A stretch of 16,625 bases of DNA from Streptosporangiaceae bacterium. GTDB taxonomy: Bacteria > Actinomycetota > Actinomycetes > Streptosporangiales > Streptosporangiaceae. Location: the NCBI GenBank assembly GCA_025934635.1, contig JAICWX010000197.1, positions 1-16,625 of the forward strand, given 5' to 3'. A model generated the notes under the pieces. It saw only the letters and a list, made by a program, of their open reading frames with translations, had not been told where the DNA came from and searched no databases. Position 1 is the first letter of the stretch, and every line of letters begins with the position of its first letter. The position numbers were made by a program, and so were the translations under genes. This document shows positions 5,311-12,751 of this stretch, one piece after another.

Positions 5311-8052
5311 TCACTCCTGGGCAAGTAGCTGGGCGGCGGGCAGTCGGCGGAGCAGGTGTGCCGGAAGCAGCGCGGCCACGCAGGTCACCAGCACGCCGGC
5401 CACGGCCGCCGTGCCGGCCGCGGCGAACAGCAGCGCCGGAAGGTGCCCGGCGAACACCGCGGCGCCCGCCAGGCCGAGCCCGGCGCCAGTGACCGAGCCG
5501 GTGATCCCGGTCAGCGCGCCCTCCGTGATCACCAGGCGGCGCAGGGCCGCCTCCGGCCAGCCGAACGCGCGGATCGCCGCGAGCTCCGCCGCTCGTTCGG
5601 TCATGGAGATCAGCAGGGCGTCGGCGACCGCGAGTACGCCCAGGGCGATGGTCACCGCGACCGCGACGTAGTCCACGCCGCGCACCTGGACCGTCACGAC
5701 GTCGCCGAGCAAGGTGCCGGTGACGGCGCCGCGGAACGCCACCGTGACCGCGATCAGCAGGGTCAGCGCGGCCACGCCGAGGGCGAGGCTGAGCGCCCCG
5801 GCGATCGTGCGCCCCGGCGTGCGGAGCACGTTCACCACGGCCAGGCCGGTGATCCCGGCTGGCTGGCGGGCGCGGCGCACGGCCAGCACCGGCGGCCGGA
5901 CCGAGGCCACCGGGTCGGCACGGGCGGCCAGCCAGGCCGGTACCGCGCCGGCCGCGACCGCCAGCGCCATCGCAACCGGGATGGCCAGCGCCGCGCGGGC
6001 CAGGGAGGCGTGCAATCCCAGCACCGCGGCCAGCGGCGGCGACAGCAGCGCGCCCAGGATGCCCGCGGCCAGGCCGGTCAGCGCCGCCTCGCCGAGGACG
6101 GCGGCGAACAGCCGGGGCCGGGTCCAGCCCAGCGCCGCCAGCACCCCGAGCTCGGCCCGGCGGCCGTGGACCGCGGCGGTCGCCGAGTTGGCCACGAACA
6201 GCGCGCAGACCATCAGGATCAGCACGAACAGCGCCACGCTGCTGTGGTCGACCGCGTTCAGGATGCTGATCGCGACGCCCTTCTTGACCCAGTCCTCGGT
6301 GAGCAGGAGCGCGGGTGTGCCGAACTTCCCGGCCGGCACGGCGATGGTGGTGGGCGCGGGGGAGGACCCGGCCACGATGTCCACGGTCAGGTGGGTGCGG
6401 AGCTCGATCTGCTCGGCGACCGTCTTGATCCGGTTGAGCGAGGCCGCGTTCGGTCCGGTTACTCCGGCGACCCGGACCCGGATCACGCTGACCGGGGCCT
6501 GCACTGTCCGCGCACTGTCCGTGTACAGGCTGTTCTCCAGCGCGGGCAGGGCCGCCAGCGTGGTGATGAGCTGCACCGGCTGGCTCACCAGGCCGCCCAG
6601 GTTGAGGCTGGGCAGCAGGTCCAGGCCGGCCAGCGCCTGCCTGCTCGCCGCGTTGGCCGGCGCGGTCGCCGTCGGCTGGTACGGCCCGAGCGGGACCCGG
6701 GACAGCGGGTCGAAGGCGCTGATCTTGGGTTGGCTGAAGGTTCCGGTCAGCACTGGCAGTGGCGGGCTCAGTAGCTGCGTCCCCCTGCCGGGCAGCAGCG
6801 TATGCCGCCGCAGTGTCCGGTACTGACTGCCGGCGTTGTCCATAGGCGGGAGGACGAAGGCGCCGTCGGACTCCCATACCGAGGCCGGGTTGCTGGCCGG
6901 GACGGGGGCCAGCTCGCCGTGGCCGGCTCGCCGGTAGCTCACCGGGCCGGCCGACCAGTACACGGAAAGAGCGTTGTCCAGGTGCTGGTGGAGGGGTCCT
7001 CTTAGGGTCCGCAGCAGGTACTGATACGCCTGCCTGGCGGTAATCGTCGTGCTGAGGACCGTGTGGCCGGCCTGCGTGGCGTCCTTGCTCATCGTGGCCG
7101 GGGCGAGCACCGGCGGCGCCGGGGGGGCGGCCAGTTCCCGGACCTGGGTCACCGATTCCTCCCCGATGCCGCTGGCCGCCGTGGCCAGCACCGGGAACTC
7201 GCCCCGCTTAACGAAAGGGGAGGTGGGGCTCAGGCTGTCGTAGTTCTCCGGCAGGTACTGGCCCGAGGTCACCGCGTGGTTGAGTCCGTCAAGCTGAGCC
7301 TCGGCCTGCGGGTCGACCGCGGCGATGAGCATCGGGAACTGCCAGCCGACGGCGAAACCCGCGTGCTTGTTCAGGTTTGGGTAGCTGAGCGTGCCCGGCG
7401 GGGTGCCGTCAGCGTTGATCTTCGACCAGCACCATGCTTTTGCCTGGGCGGCGAAGCTGAACGGGCCGGCCGTCGGCGTCACGGCCGGGCACGGCGTCGC
7501 CGTCGAGCCGTCCGGCCGTGACTCGCTGGTGGCGCCGTTATCGAAGCTGAAGCGGACCCGGTCCGGCGTGACGTAGACGTACGAGGCGGGCTGCGGGATC
7601 CGGGTGGCGCCGTTCGCGCTCACCCAGGTCGTGCTGACCCGGTAGAGCTGACGGCCGGGCCGGGCGACGTCGGCGGCGGGCAGCCAGACCGGGAAGCCGG
7701 CGTACATGAAGGTGTACCCGACCATGGCGACAGGCGCCGCCACCCGCACATCGCCGATCTTCTGGATCTGGTGCCACTGGGCCATGGTGATGCCGCCGTA
7801 GATGCCAGACAGGAAGTCCGGCTGGACGGTGCCGGTCGCCGACTCCAGGCTGCTCCGCGCCCCCGCCGGGCGGACCAGGACGTCGTAGGCGGGCTGGAAG
7901 TGTGCGTTCACCGTGCCGATAGTGCGGATCTGGGCGGTCCGGGCGGCGGCCGTGAGCACCGTGAACGCCGCGGTCGCGACCAGCATGCCGGCCAGCAGCG
8001 CCAGGGTGCGGCCGGACCGGAATCGGAGTTGCGACCAGGCGAGTCTCCCCAC
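5311..8052 (-). CDS. FtsX-like ABC transporter permease, double FtsX domain
   Basis: The 913-residue membrane protein has a first helix at about residues 16-36, then a very large extracytoplasmic region (about 40-600), then two FtsX-type blocks. Block one (about 600-715) has three helices and the coupling segment RRAELGVLAALGW. Block two (about 736-913) has four helices and the equivalent ERAAELAAIRAFGW. This gives about eight membrane helices with an internal duplication, as in actinobacterial MacB-like exporters. The extracellular part contains many Pro/Ser/Thr stretches and no domain I recognise. The chosen GTG at 8052 is the first residue of the usual MGRLAWSQLRFRSGRT amphipathic start. 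AAGGA at 8066-8070 is the only nearby ribosome-binding-like site and lies rather far (13 bases). The gene is read divergently from padR and shares its operator region. Confidence 0.9.
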   Translation of the reverse strand: MGRLAWSQLRFRSGRTLALLAGMLVATAAFTVLTAAARTAQIRTIGTVNAHFQPAYDVLVRPAGARSSLESATGTVQPDFLSGIYGGITMAQWHQIQKIGDVRVAAPVAMVGYTFMYAGFPVWLPAADVARPGRQLYRVSTTWVSANGATRIPQPASYVYVTPDRVRFSFDNGATSESRPDGSTATPCPAVTPTAGPFSFAAQAKAWCWSKINADGTPPGTLSYPNLNKHAGFAVGWQFPMLIAAVDPQAEAQLDGLNHAVTSGQYLPENYDSLSPTSPFVKRGEFPVLATAASGIGEESVTQVRELAAPPAPPVLAPATMSKDATQAGHTVLSTTITARQAYQYLLRTLRGPLHQHLDNALSVYWSAGPVSYRRAGHGELAPVPASNPASVWESDGAFVLPPMDNAGSQYRTLRRHTLLPGRGTQLLSPPLPVLTGTFSQPKISAFDPLSRVPLGPYQPTATAPANAASRQALAGLDLLPSLNLGGLVSQPVQLITTLAALPALENSLYTDSARTVQAPVSVIRVRVAGVTGPNAASLNRIKTVAEQIELRTHLTVDIVAGSSPAPTTIAVPAGKFGTPALLLTEDWVKKGVAISILNAVDHSSVALFVLILMVCALFVANSATAAVHGRRAELGVLAALGWTRPRLFAAVLGEAALTGLAAGILGALLSPPLAAVLGLHASLARAALAIPVAMALAVAAGAVPAWLAARADPVASVRPPVLAVRRARQPAGITGLAVVNVLRTPGRTIAGALSLALGVAALTLLIAVTVAFRGAVTGTLLGDVVTVQVRGVDYVAVAVTIALGVLAVADALLISMTERAAELAAIRAFGWPEAALRRLVITEGALTGITGSVTGAGLGLAGAAVFAGHLPALLFAAAGTAAVAGVLVTCVAALLPAHLLRRLPAAQLLAQE

Positions 8053-8067
8053 CGCACTACTCTGATC

Positions 8068-8112
8068 CTTACCTAGCGACTATGCAAGAGTGTTAGATAG
8101 TGACTAGGTAAG
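8068..8112. promoter_or_regulatory. Large inverted repeat, probable PadR operator
   Basis: Two 16-base arms, 8068-8083 (CTTACCTAGCGACTAT) and 8097-8112 (ATAGTGACTAGGTAAG), are inverted copies with only two mismatches, separated by 13 bases. Each arm contains its own smaller near-palindrome of the form CTAG-NN-ACTA, so this could bind two dimers. It is the only A/T-rich patch in the 98-base gap between the divergent permease and padR genes. It must therefore overlap both promoters, which is where an autoregulating PadR repressor would sit. Confidence 0.6.
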
Positions 8113-8135
8113 CGAGATCGCATCGTTACATCCGG

Positions 8136-8142
8136 CAGGAGA
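8136..8142 (+). promoter_or_regulatory. Ribosome binding site of padR-like gene
   Basis: CAGGAGAA, with the core AGGAG at 8137-8141, lies 9 bases before the ATG at 8151. This strong site fixes the start codon. Confidence 0.65.
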
Positions 8143-8150
8143 ACGGTGAC

Positions 8151-8738
8151 ATGCCTCTTCATCACGCCGTGCTCGCGCTTATCGCGGCCGAGCCTGCCCA
8201 TGGTTACGCGCTGAGGAGCAGCTTCGAGCAGGCGGTGGGCGAGCAGTGGGGACGGCTGAACATCGGTCACCTCTACCAGATCCTCGACCGCCTCGCCCGC
8301 GACGGCCTGATCGAGTCCGAGCGCCAGCCGCAGCCAGTCAAGCCGGACCGGCTGGTCCACCGGATCACCCAGGCCGGCCGGGCGGAGCTCGATCGCTGGC
8401 TCAGCGAGCCGAGCGTGCGCACCCGCGGCTACCGTGACGATTTCTTCCTCAAGGTGCTGGCCGCCGCCCAGGCCGGAGATCAGGCCACGCTGACCGCCGT
8501 GCTCCGGCGCCAGCGGGCGTACCTGCTCACCGAACTGCGAAGCCTGTCCGCCGCCAGGGCCGCCGCCTCCGGATCACCGGTAATGGCGCTGCTCATCAAG
8601 ACGGCCGAGCTGCACGTTCGCGCCGACCTCGAGGTGGTCGACGCCGCCGAACACGACCTCGGCCCCGAAGCGCTCGCGACACTCCGGATCCCGGTATCAC
8701 CCGCGGCCACACCCAACTCCCAGTCCAACCCAGCCTGA
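8151..8738 (+). CDS. PadR family transcriptional regulator
   Basis: The 195-residue protein has the PadR winged-helix domain over about residues 1-80. HHAVLALIAAEPAHGYAL opens it, GRLNIGHLYQILDRLARDGLIES forms the recognition helix and wing start, and HRITQAGRAELDRWL closes it. A helical C-terminal domain of PadR-C type follows (about 95-170, Leu- and Ala-rich), which normally gives dimerisation. It is divergent from the FtsX permease/ATPase pair with an inverted repeat between them, so the simplest reading is that it represses that exporter and itself until a ligand binds. This arrangement is common in actinomycetes for multidrug or antimicrobial-peptide exporters. Its last 42 bases overlap the 3' end of the convergent LLM oxidoreductase gene. 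Confidence 0.92.
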   Translation: MPLHHAVLALIAAEPAHGYALRSSFEQAVGEQWGRLNIGHLYQILDRLARDGLIESERQPQPVKPDRLVHRITQAGRAELDRWLSEPSVRTRGYRDDFFLKVLAAAQAGDQATLTAVLRRQRAYLLTELRSLSAARAAASGSPVMALLIKTAELHVRADLEVVDAAEHDLGPEALATLRIPVSPAATPNSQSNPA

Positions 8739-9779
8739 TAACGGCCCCCGCTGCCGAACCGCCCCCGCCGCCGTAACTAACCGCCGCAGCAACGGCAGCA
8801 CCTCGCGCCCCAGCAGTTCCACGCCTCCGGCATCCGTCAGCCCGTGCGGCCCGCCGAACTCGACCCGCCCCGCCCCGGCGTCCAGCACCCGCTGCGCCAG
8901 CCCCGCCACCTGGGCCGGCGTCCCGGAAAACGCGAACCGGTCCAGCACCTCGTCCGGAATGAGCGAACCCGCCTCGGCATCCCGCCCGACCGCGACCAGT
9001 TCCCTGACCCGCCCCGCGAACCCGGCCGGCAGCGAACTAGTCGAGTCCAGCTCCGCCACCACCGCCAGGTACTTAGCCACCTCCGCCCGCGCCCGCCGCC
9101 GCGCGGCCACGCCATCCCGGTCCACCACCGTCACCGCGCCCAGCACCACCCGGACCGCATCCGGAGACCGGCCGGCCGCCCGCGCCGCCGCCCGGACCCG
9201 GTCACGGATCAGCGCGGCCACCGCCGGATTAGCGCTCCCGCCCACCTTGATCTCATCGAAAACCTCCCCGGCCAGCGCCGCCCCCCGCGCCCCCCACGCC
9301 CCGAGCAGCAGCGGCGGCACCCGGGTCGGCCGCGATCCCCGCAACCGCACGCCCGGCGCCAGCCGGAACACCGGGCCCGCATACCCGCCCGCGTCACCCG
9401 ACAGCAGCGCCCGCACGACCGCCGCCGCGTCCCGCAGGTACGCCAGCGGCCGCGGCTGCGCCACCCCGATCGCGTCCAGCCACGCCCCCCGGGCCAGCCC
9501 GAGGTACGTACGCCCCGGGGCAACCGCGTCCAGCACCGCCAGGCCAGCCGCGATCTCGTACGGATGCTGCGTGTACGGGTTGAGGCAGGCCGCCCCCAGC
9601 CGGACCCGCGACGTCGCCCGCGCCATCTCCAGCAGGGCCGGCAGCGGCGGCTGGTACAGCAGGTCCGCGAACACGCTGACCACGTCGAAACCGCAGGCCT
9701 CGGCCGTAGCCGCCAGCTCGCCGTAGCGCCCGGCCGGCTTGTCCGTCTGCCAGGCCAGGCCGATCTCGGACCGCGTCAC
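8697..9779 (-). CDS. LLM-class flavin/F420-dependent oxidoreductase (second copy in operon)
   Basis: The 360-residue protein is a luciferase-like TIM-barrel oxidoreductase. It begins with EIGLAWQTDKPAGRYGELAATAEACGFDVVSVF, the usual first strand and helix. It then has SRVRLGAACLNPYTQHP, the barrel segment with a non-prolyl cis peptide in known members, followed by AGLAVLDAVAPGRTYLGLARGAW and PPLLLGAWGARGAALAGEV. These features are typical of the F420-dependent methylene-tetrahydromethanopterin-reductase-like branch. The GTG at 9779 is preferred because the family begins here and it overlaps the upstream stop as GTGA (9776-9779). The in-frame ORF farther upstream has no family sequence. The C-terminus runs about 20 residues past the conserved LLRRL helix into the padR 3' end. 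The cofactor (F420 rather than FMN) is inferred from family; the substrate is unknown. Confidence 0.85.
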   Translation of the reverse strand: MTRSEIGLAWQTDKPAGRYGELAATAEACGFDVVSVFADLLYQPPLPALLEMARATSRVRLGAACLNPYTQHPYEIAAGLAVLDAVAPGRTYLGLARGAWLDAIGVAQPRPLAYLRDAAAVVRALLSGDAGGYAGPVFRLAPGVRLRGSRPTRVPPLLLGAWGARGAALAGEVFDEIKVGGSANPAVAALIRDRVRAAARAAGRSPDAVRVVLGAVTVVDRDGVAARRRARAEVAKYLAVVAELDSTSSLPAGFAGRVRELVAVGRDAEAGSLIPDEVLDRFAFSGTPAQVAGLAQRVLDAGAGRVEFGGPHGLTDAGGVELLGREVLPLLRRLVTAAGAVRQRGPLSGWVGLGVGCGRG

Positions 9780-10096
9780 GTCAGCTCCGATGAATCCATT
9801 TTCCGCCGAACGGTTCTGCTGATACGCATCACCAGCCGTTCCTCTGGATCTGGGCAGGCCACCAGGCTGTCGCGTTCCAGCCAGTCCGCCGCGGGCAGGT
9901 CTCGCTGCTTGGCGGGCAGCAGCGGCAGCGCGGCGGCCAGCGCGTACAGGCAGAAGTGGCCGCCGGGCGGCAGCCGCAGCTGCGAGCTGCGGGTCAGCTC
10001 GATGTAATCGCCCACGGCCAGGCCGCAGACCGGGCGCCCCTCGATCGAGTCGACGGTGATCCGCAGGTCCCAGAGTTCCATGTCGGGCTCGCTCAC
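9776..10096 (-). CDS. TIGR04076-like small protein
   Basis: This 106-residue protein has the pattern I associate with the TIGR04076 family (about 90-110 residues, function unknown). It starts with a beta strand DLRITVDSIEG, then CGLAVGDYIEL and GGHFCLYALAAALPLLPAKQ, then DW, and VACPDPEERLVMRISR at the end. Three cysteines (24, 49, 81) lie at the family positions, which could suggest metal binding or redox chemistry, though this is not shown. Both ends overlap neighbours by four bases. The start GTG at 10096 overlaps the stop of LLM gene 1 (10093-10096), and its stop overlaps the start of LLM gene 2 (9776-9779). It is thus translated between two oxidoreductases, so a role as partner or accessory in the same reaction sequence is a reasonable inference. 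Confidence 0.75.
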   Translation of the reverse strand: MSEPDMELWDLRITVDSIEGRPVCGLAVGDYIELTRSSQLRLPPGGHFCLYALAAALPLLPAKQRDLPAADWLERDSLVACPDPEERLVMRISRTVRRKMDSSELT

Positions 10097-11088
10097 GCAT
10101 TCGCCTCCTGAAGAGCCGGCAGCACCCGTTCCCCCAGCAGGCGCACGGCCGCCACCGGGTCGGGGCCGAGCGGCGGCCCGAACGACAGGTGCCTCGCGCC
10201 GAGCTGGGTCAGGGTCCGGCAGCGGGCCAGCACGTCCGCTACGTCCCCGGCCACGCCGAGGGACAGCATCCGGTCGTCGATGAACGCGGCCGCGGCTCGT
10301 CCTCGCTGGGCTAGTTCGGCGGCGGGGGCGAAGTCCTGCGGCCGCAGCCCGGTCTCGGCCAGCACCGCCGCCGGGATCGACGGGCCGTAGTAGGCCAGCT
10401 TCTCGGCCAGCGCCGCCCGGGCCGCCGCCCCGTCATCCGAGACCGACACCCAGAAGCAGGCGGGCAGGTCGACGTCGCGCGTCCCGCCGCCCGGCCGCGC
10501 GGCCCCGGCCAGCACCAGCGGGCGCACGGTGGCGTAGCGCTCGGGCGGGTACAGCAGCGGCAGCACCCCGTCCGCGTGCCGCCCGGCCATCGCGAGCATC
10601 TTCGGCCCCATGGCGCCGACGTAAACCGGGACCGGCCGTTCTACCGGAAACCGGAGCACGCTGTCCGGACCGAACCACTCCGGCAGCAGCGACCGGTCCA
10701 CGTCCCCGTGCCCCAGCAGGGCGCGCAGCACCACCACCGCCGTCCTGGTCACCGCCAGCGGCCGCGGCCGGGTCAGCCCGGCCCAGCCCAGGAACTGCAC
10801 CGCGCCCGCGCCCAGGCCCAGCGCGAACCGCCCGCCACTGACCTCCTGCGCCGTCGCCGCGGCCATGGCCAGCTCGCTGACGTGCACCGAATACGGGTTC
10901 ATGACCGCGATGCCCAGGCCGATCCGCGTCGTCCGGGCGGCCAGCGCCCCGGCCAGCACCGGCGCGGACCGCAGGAACAGGTCATTGGAGAACCACAGCT
11001 GGCCGAACCCGGCCTCCTCGGCCGCCTGCGCCAGCGCGAGCAGTTCGGCGAACGGCAGGTCGTTGTTGACCCGGACCGAGAACATCAC
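10093..11088 (-). CDS. LLM-class flavin/F420-dependent oxidoreductase (first copy in operon)
   Basis: The 331-residue protein is a luciferase-like monooxygenase/F420-dependent reductase family member of normal length. Visible features are FSVRVNNDLPFAELLALAQA and EEAGFGQLWFSND (first barrel unit), TRIGLGIAVMNPYSVHVSELA, SGGRFALGLGAG, VPVYVGAMGPKMLAMAGRHADGVL, and a C-terminal GARHLSFGPPLGPDP phosphate-binding-like loop. The start is either GTG at 11088 or the adjacent ATG at 11085; both overlap the stop of the RidA-like gene (GTGATG). It differs greatly from the second LLM protein of the operon, so this is not a recent tandem duplication. It probably acts on a different step or intermediate. 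F420 use is inferred from the family. Confidence 0.87.
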   Translation of the reverse strand: MMFSVRVNNDLPFAELLALAQAAEEAGFGQLWFSNDLFLRSAPVLAGALAARTTRIGLGIAVMNPYSVHVSELAMAAATAQEVSGGRFALGLGAGAVQFLGWAGLTRPRPLAVTRTAVVVLRALLGHGDVDRSLLPEWFGPDSVLRFPVERPVPVYVGAMGPKMLAMAGRHADGVLPLLYPPERYATVRPLVLAGAARPGGGTRDVDLPACFWVSVSDDGAAARAALAEKLAYYGPSIPAAVLAETGLRPQDFAPAAELAQRGRAAAAFIDDRMLSLGVAGDVADVLARCRTLTQLGARHLSFGPPLGPDPVAAVRLLGERVLPALQEANA

Positions 11089-11471
11089 GGCTCGACCACC
11101 GCCATGGCCTCGATCTCGACCAGGAAGCCGTGCCCGATCAGGGCGCCCACGTAGAGCATGGTGTTGGCGGGCCTGACCGCGCCGAGCACCTCACGGTGGA
11201 CCCGCGCGGCCTGCTCCCAGCTGGCACCCGGGGCGAGATAGACACTCGTTCGGACAATGTCTTCCAGTCCCGCCCCCAGCGCGGTCAGTGCCTCCTCGAC
11301 CCGGGCCAGGCAGGCGCGGGCCTGGGCACCGGTGTCGCCGGGGTGCAGCGCGGCCCCGTCCGGGCCGGTCGCGGTGGTCCCGCTGACCGTCACCACGTTC
11401 CCGCGGCGCACCGCCCGGCTGTAGCCGGCCTGCTCCTGCCAGGCGGCGTCGTCGGTGAAGTGCTGCGTCAC
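11085..11471 (-). CDS. RidA-fold protein lacking the deaminase arginine
   Basis: The 128-residue product has the RidA/YjgF trimer fold: SRAVRRGNVVTVSGTTA, an Ala-rich helix QARACLARVEEALTALGAGLEDIVRTSVYL, and the last strand VEIEAMAVVE. RidA proteins of the imine-deaminase type carry an Arg in the PARxxxEV segment. Here the segment reads RPANTMLYVGAL, so the position is Asn103. By family knowledge such members are not 2-aminoacrylate deaminases, and their activity is unknown; some occur in degradative clusters. The GTG at 11471 overlaps the amidohydrolase stop as GTGA (11468-11471). A longer upstream frame has no RidA sequence and lies inside the amidohydrolase gene. A role in hydrolysing or channelling an imine-like or acyl intermediate of this pathway is speculative. 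Confidence 0.86.
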   Translation of the reverse strand: MTQHFTDDAAWQEQAGYSRAVRRGNVVTVSGTTATGPDGAALHPGDTGAQARACLARVEEALTALGAGLEDIVRTSVYLAPGASWEQAARVHREVLGAVRPANTMLYVGALIGHGFLVEIEAMAVVEP

Positions 11472-12751
11472 GCCGCGTCGTCCCTGACCGTCAAGCCGCC
11501 CTGCACGACGAGCGAGATTGTCCGCATCGCTTCGAGGTCGTCCAGCGGGTCGGCCGCCACCGCGACAAGGTCGGCCGCGTAACCGGGCCTGATCTGCCCG
11601 ACGTGACCGCCGATGCCGCACAGCGCGGCGGCGTTCACCGACGCGGTGCGCAGGCTCTCGAGCGGGGACAGCCCGGCCTCGGCCAGCAGGAGCAGCTCGT
11701 ACACCGCGGCCGGCGTGCCGTCGACCGGGTCACCGGGCGGGATGTCGGTGCCGTTGACCAGGGTGACGCCGGCCCGGATGGCGCGCCGGACGCTGGCCAG
11801 GTGCTCCTCGCCCGCCGCCAGGTGGCGCTCGATCGAGGGTTCGGGGAACCCGGTGGCCCGCATCCACGACTCGGACCGCGTCACGCACAGGGTGGGGGTG
11901 ACGAAGATGCCCGGCCGGGCCAGCCGGGCGGCGGTCTCGTCGTCGAGTGAGTAGATGTGCTCGAAGCAGCGCACGCCCTGCGCCAGCGCCTGCTGGATCA
12001 CCCGGGTGCCGCCGGAGTGCGCCACCACGTACGTGTCGTGCTCGTCCGCGGCCCGGACCACGGCGCCGATCTCGCCGTCGGTCATCTCCGGGCGCCAGAG
12101 ATCCTCGCCCGCGCGGTTCAGGCCGCCGCTGATGAAGACCTTCACGTGGTCGGCCCCGGCCGCCAGCTCGGCCAGCGCGGCCAGGTAGAACTCCCGCTCG
12201 CCGGACGCGTAGGCGCAGCCGCCGCCAGCGCCGTGGCCGTCCGGGGCGGAGACGGCCCGGCCCGCGCCGAGGATCCGCGGCGCCGGGTACCAGCCCCGCT
12301 CCACCGCGGTGCGGAGTAGCAGGTCGGCACGGTTCTGCTCGTGCACGCAGCGGATGGTGGTGATCCCCGCCCGCAGCGCCGCGGTGGCCCGGCTGGCCGC
12401 CCGGTAGGCGGTGAGCGCGGGATTCTCGTTCTCGTCGACGTCGCCGAACACGATCGACAGGTGGGTGTGGCAGGAGATCAGCCCGGGCAGCAGCCACCGG
12501 CCGCCCACGTCGACGACGCCGCCGTCAGCGGCCCCGGACCGCCCGGATGGCCCCGATTCAGGCGGCCCCAAGCCCGGCGGCCCCAAGCCCGGCGGCCCCA
12601 AGCCCGGCGACCCCAAGCCCGGCGGCCCCAAGCCCGGCGGCGGAGCCATGACGACCTGCGCCACCGTCCCGTCCGGCGCCGTCTCCACGGCCCGCCCGCG
12701 TAGCCGTTCACCTGTCGCCACATCGACCACATTGGCATTCACGAACCACAT
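11468..12751 (-). CDS. Metal-dependent amidohydrolase, dipeptidase/prolidase-like subgroup
   Basis: This 427-residue enzyme of the amidohydrolase superfamily should hydrolyse an amide, cyclic amide or dipeptide-like bond in the cytoplasm. It shows the complete binuclear metal set: His95 and His97 in SCHTHL, the bridging Lys204 in DHVKVFISGG, His245 in VVAHSGG, His265 in CFEHIYS, and Asp336 in NGTDIPPG. The VK-x-F-I-S-GG lysine motif and the final PGYAADLVAVAADPL place it near the L-Xaa-Arg/Lys dipeptidase and imidazolonepropionase-like branch. Its coupling to a peptide-type importer suits that. An unusual Pro/Gly-rich insertion (residues about 37-65, repeats of PPGLG) sits in the N-terminal beta domain. 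The ATG at 12751 overlaps the preceding stop by one base (TGATG). The exact substrate cannot be read from the sequence. Confidence 0.85.
   Translation of the reverse strand: MWFVNANVVDVATGERLRGRAVETAPDGTVAQVVMAPPPGLGPPGLGSPGLGPPGLGPPGLGPPESGPSGRSGAADGGVVDVGGRWLLPGLISCHTHLSIVFGDVDENENPALTAYRAASRATAALRAGITTIRCVHEQNRADLLLRTAVERGWYPAPRILGAGRAVSAPDGHGAGGGCAYASGEREFYLAALAELAAGADHVKVFISGGLNRAGEDLWRPEMTDGEIGAVVRAADEHDTYVVAHSGGTRVIQQALAQGVRCFEHIYSLDDETAARLARPGIFVTPTLCVTRSESWMRATGFPEPSIERHLAAGEEHLASVRRAIRAGVTLVNGTDIPPGDPVDGTPAAVYELLLLAEAGLSPLESLRTASVNAAALCGIGGHVGQIRPGYAADLVAVAADPLDDLEAMRTISLVVQGGLTVRDDAA
12560..12640. repeat. 15-bp in-frame tandem repeat within the amidohydrolase gene
   Basis: The unit GGCGGCCCCAAGCCC is repeated head to tail five times (12560-12574, 12575-12589, 12590-12604, 12605-12619, 12620-12634), plus a partial sixth copy to about 12640. 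Unit four has a single change (GGCGACCCC). On the coding strand each unit gives five residues, PPGLG, with SPGLG from the changed copy. The near-identity at DNA level indicates recent slippage expansion. Because the unit is a multiple of three, copy-number change would not break the frame. Confidence 0.9.

Noticed and set aside
5294..6877. Long open frame of over 500 codons inside the permease gene, and long plus-strand frames at 5356-6826
   Set aside because: The translations are Arg/Pro/Gly/Ala-rich with no family motifs. They are frame shadows of the strongly biased permease gene, which has clear FtsX domains.
12560..12640. CRISPR-like repeat array
   Set aside because: Repeats are head-to-tail with no spacers and lie in frame within a coding sequence.
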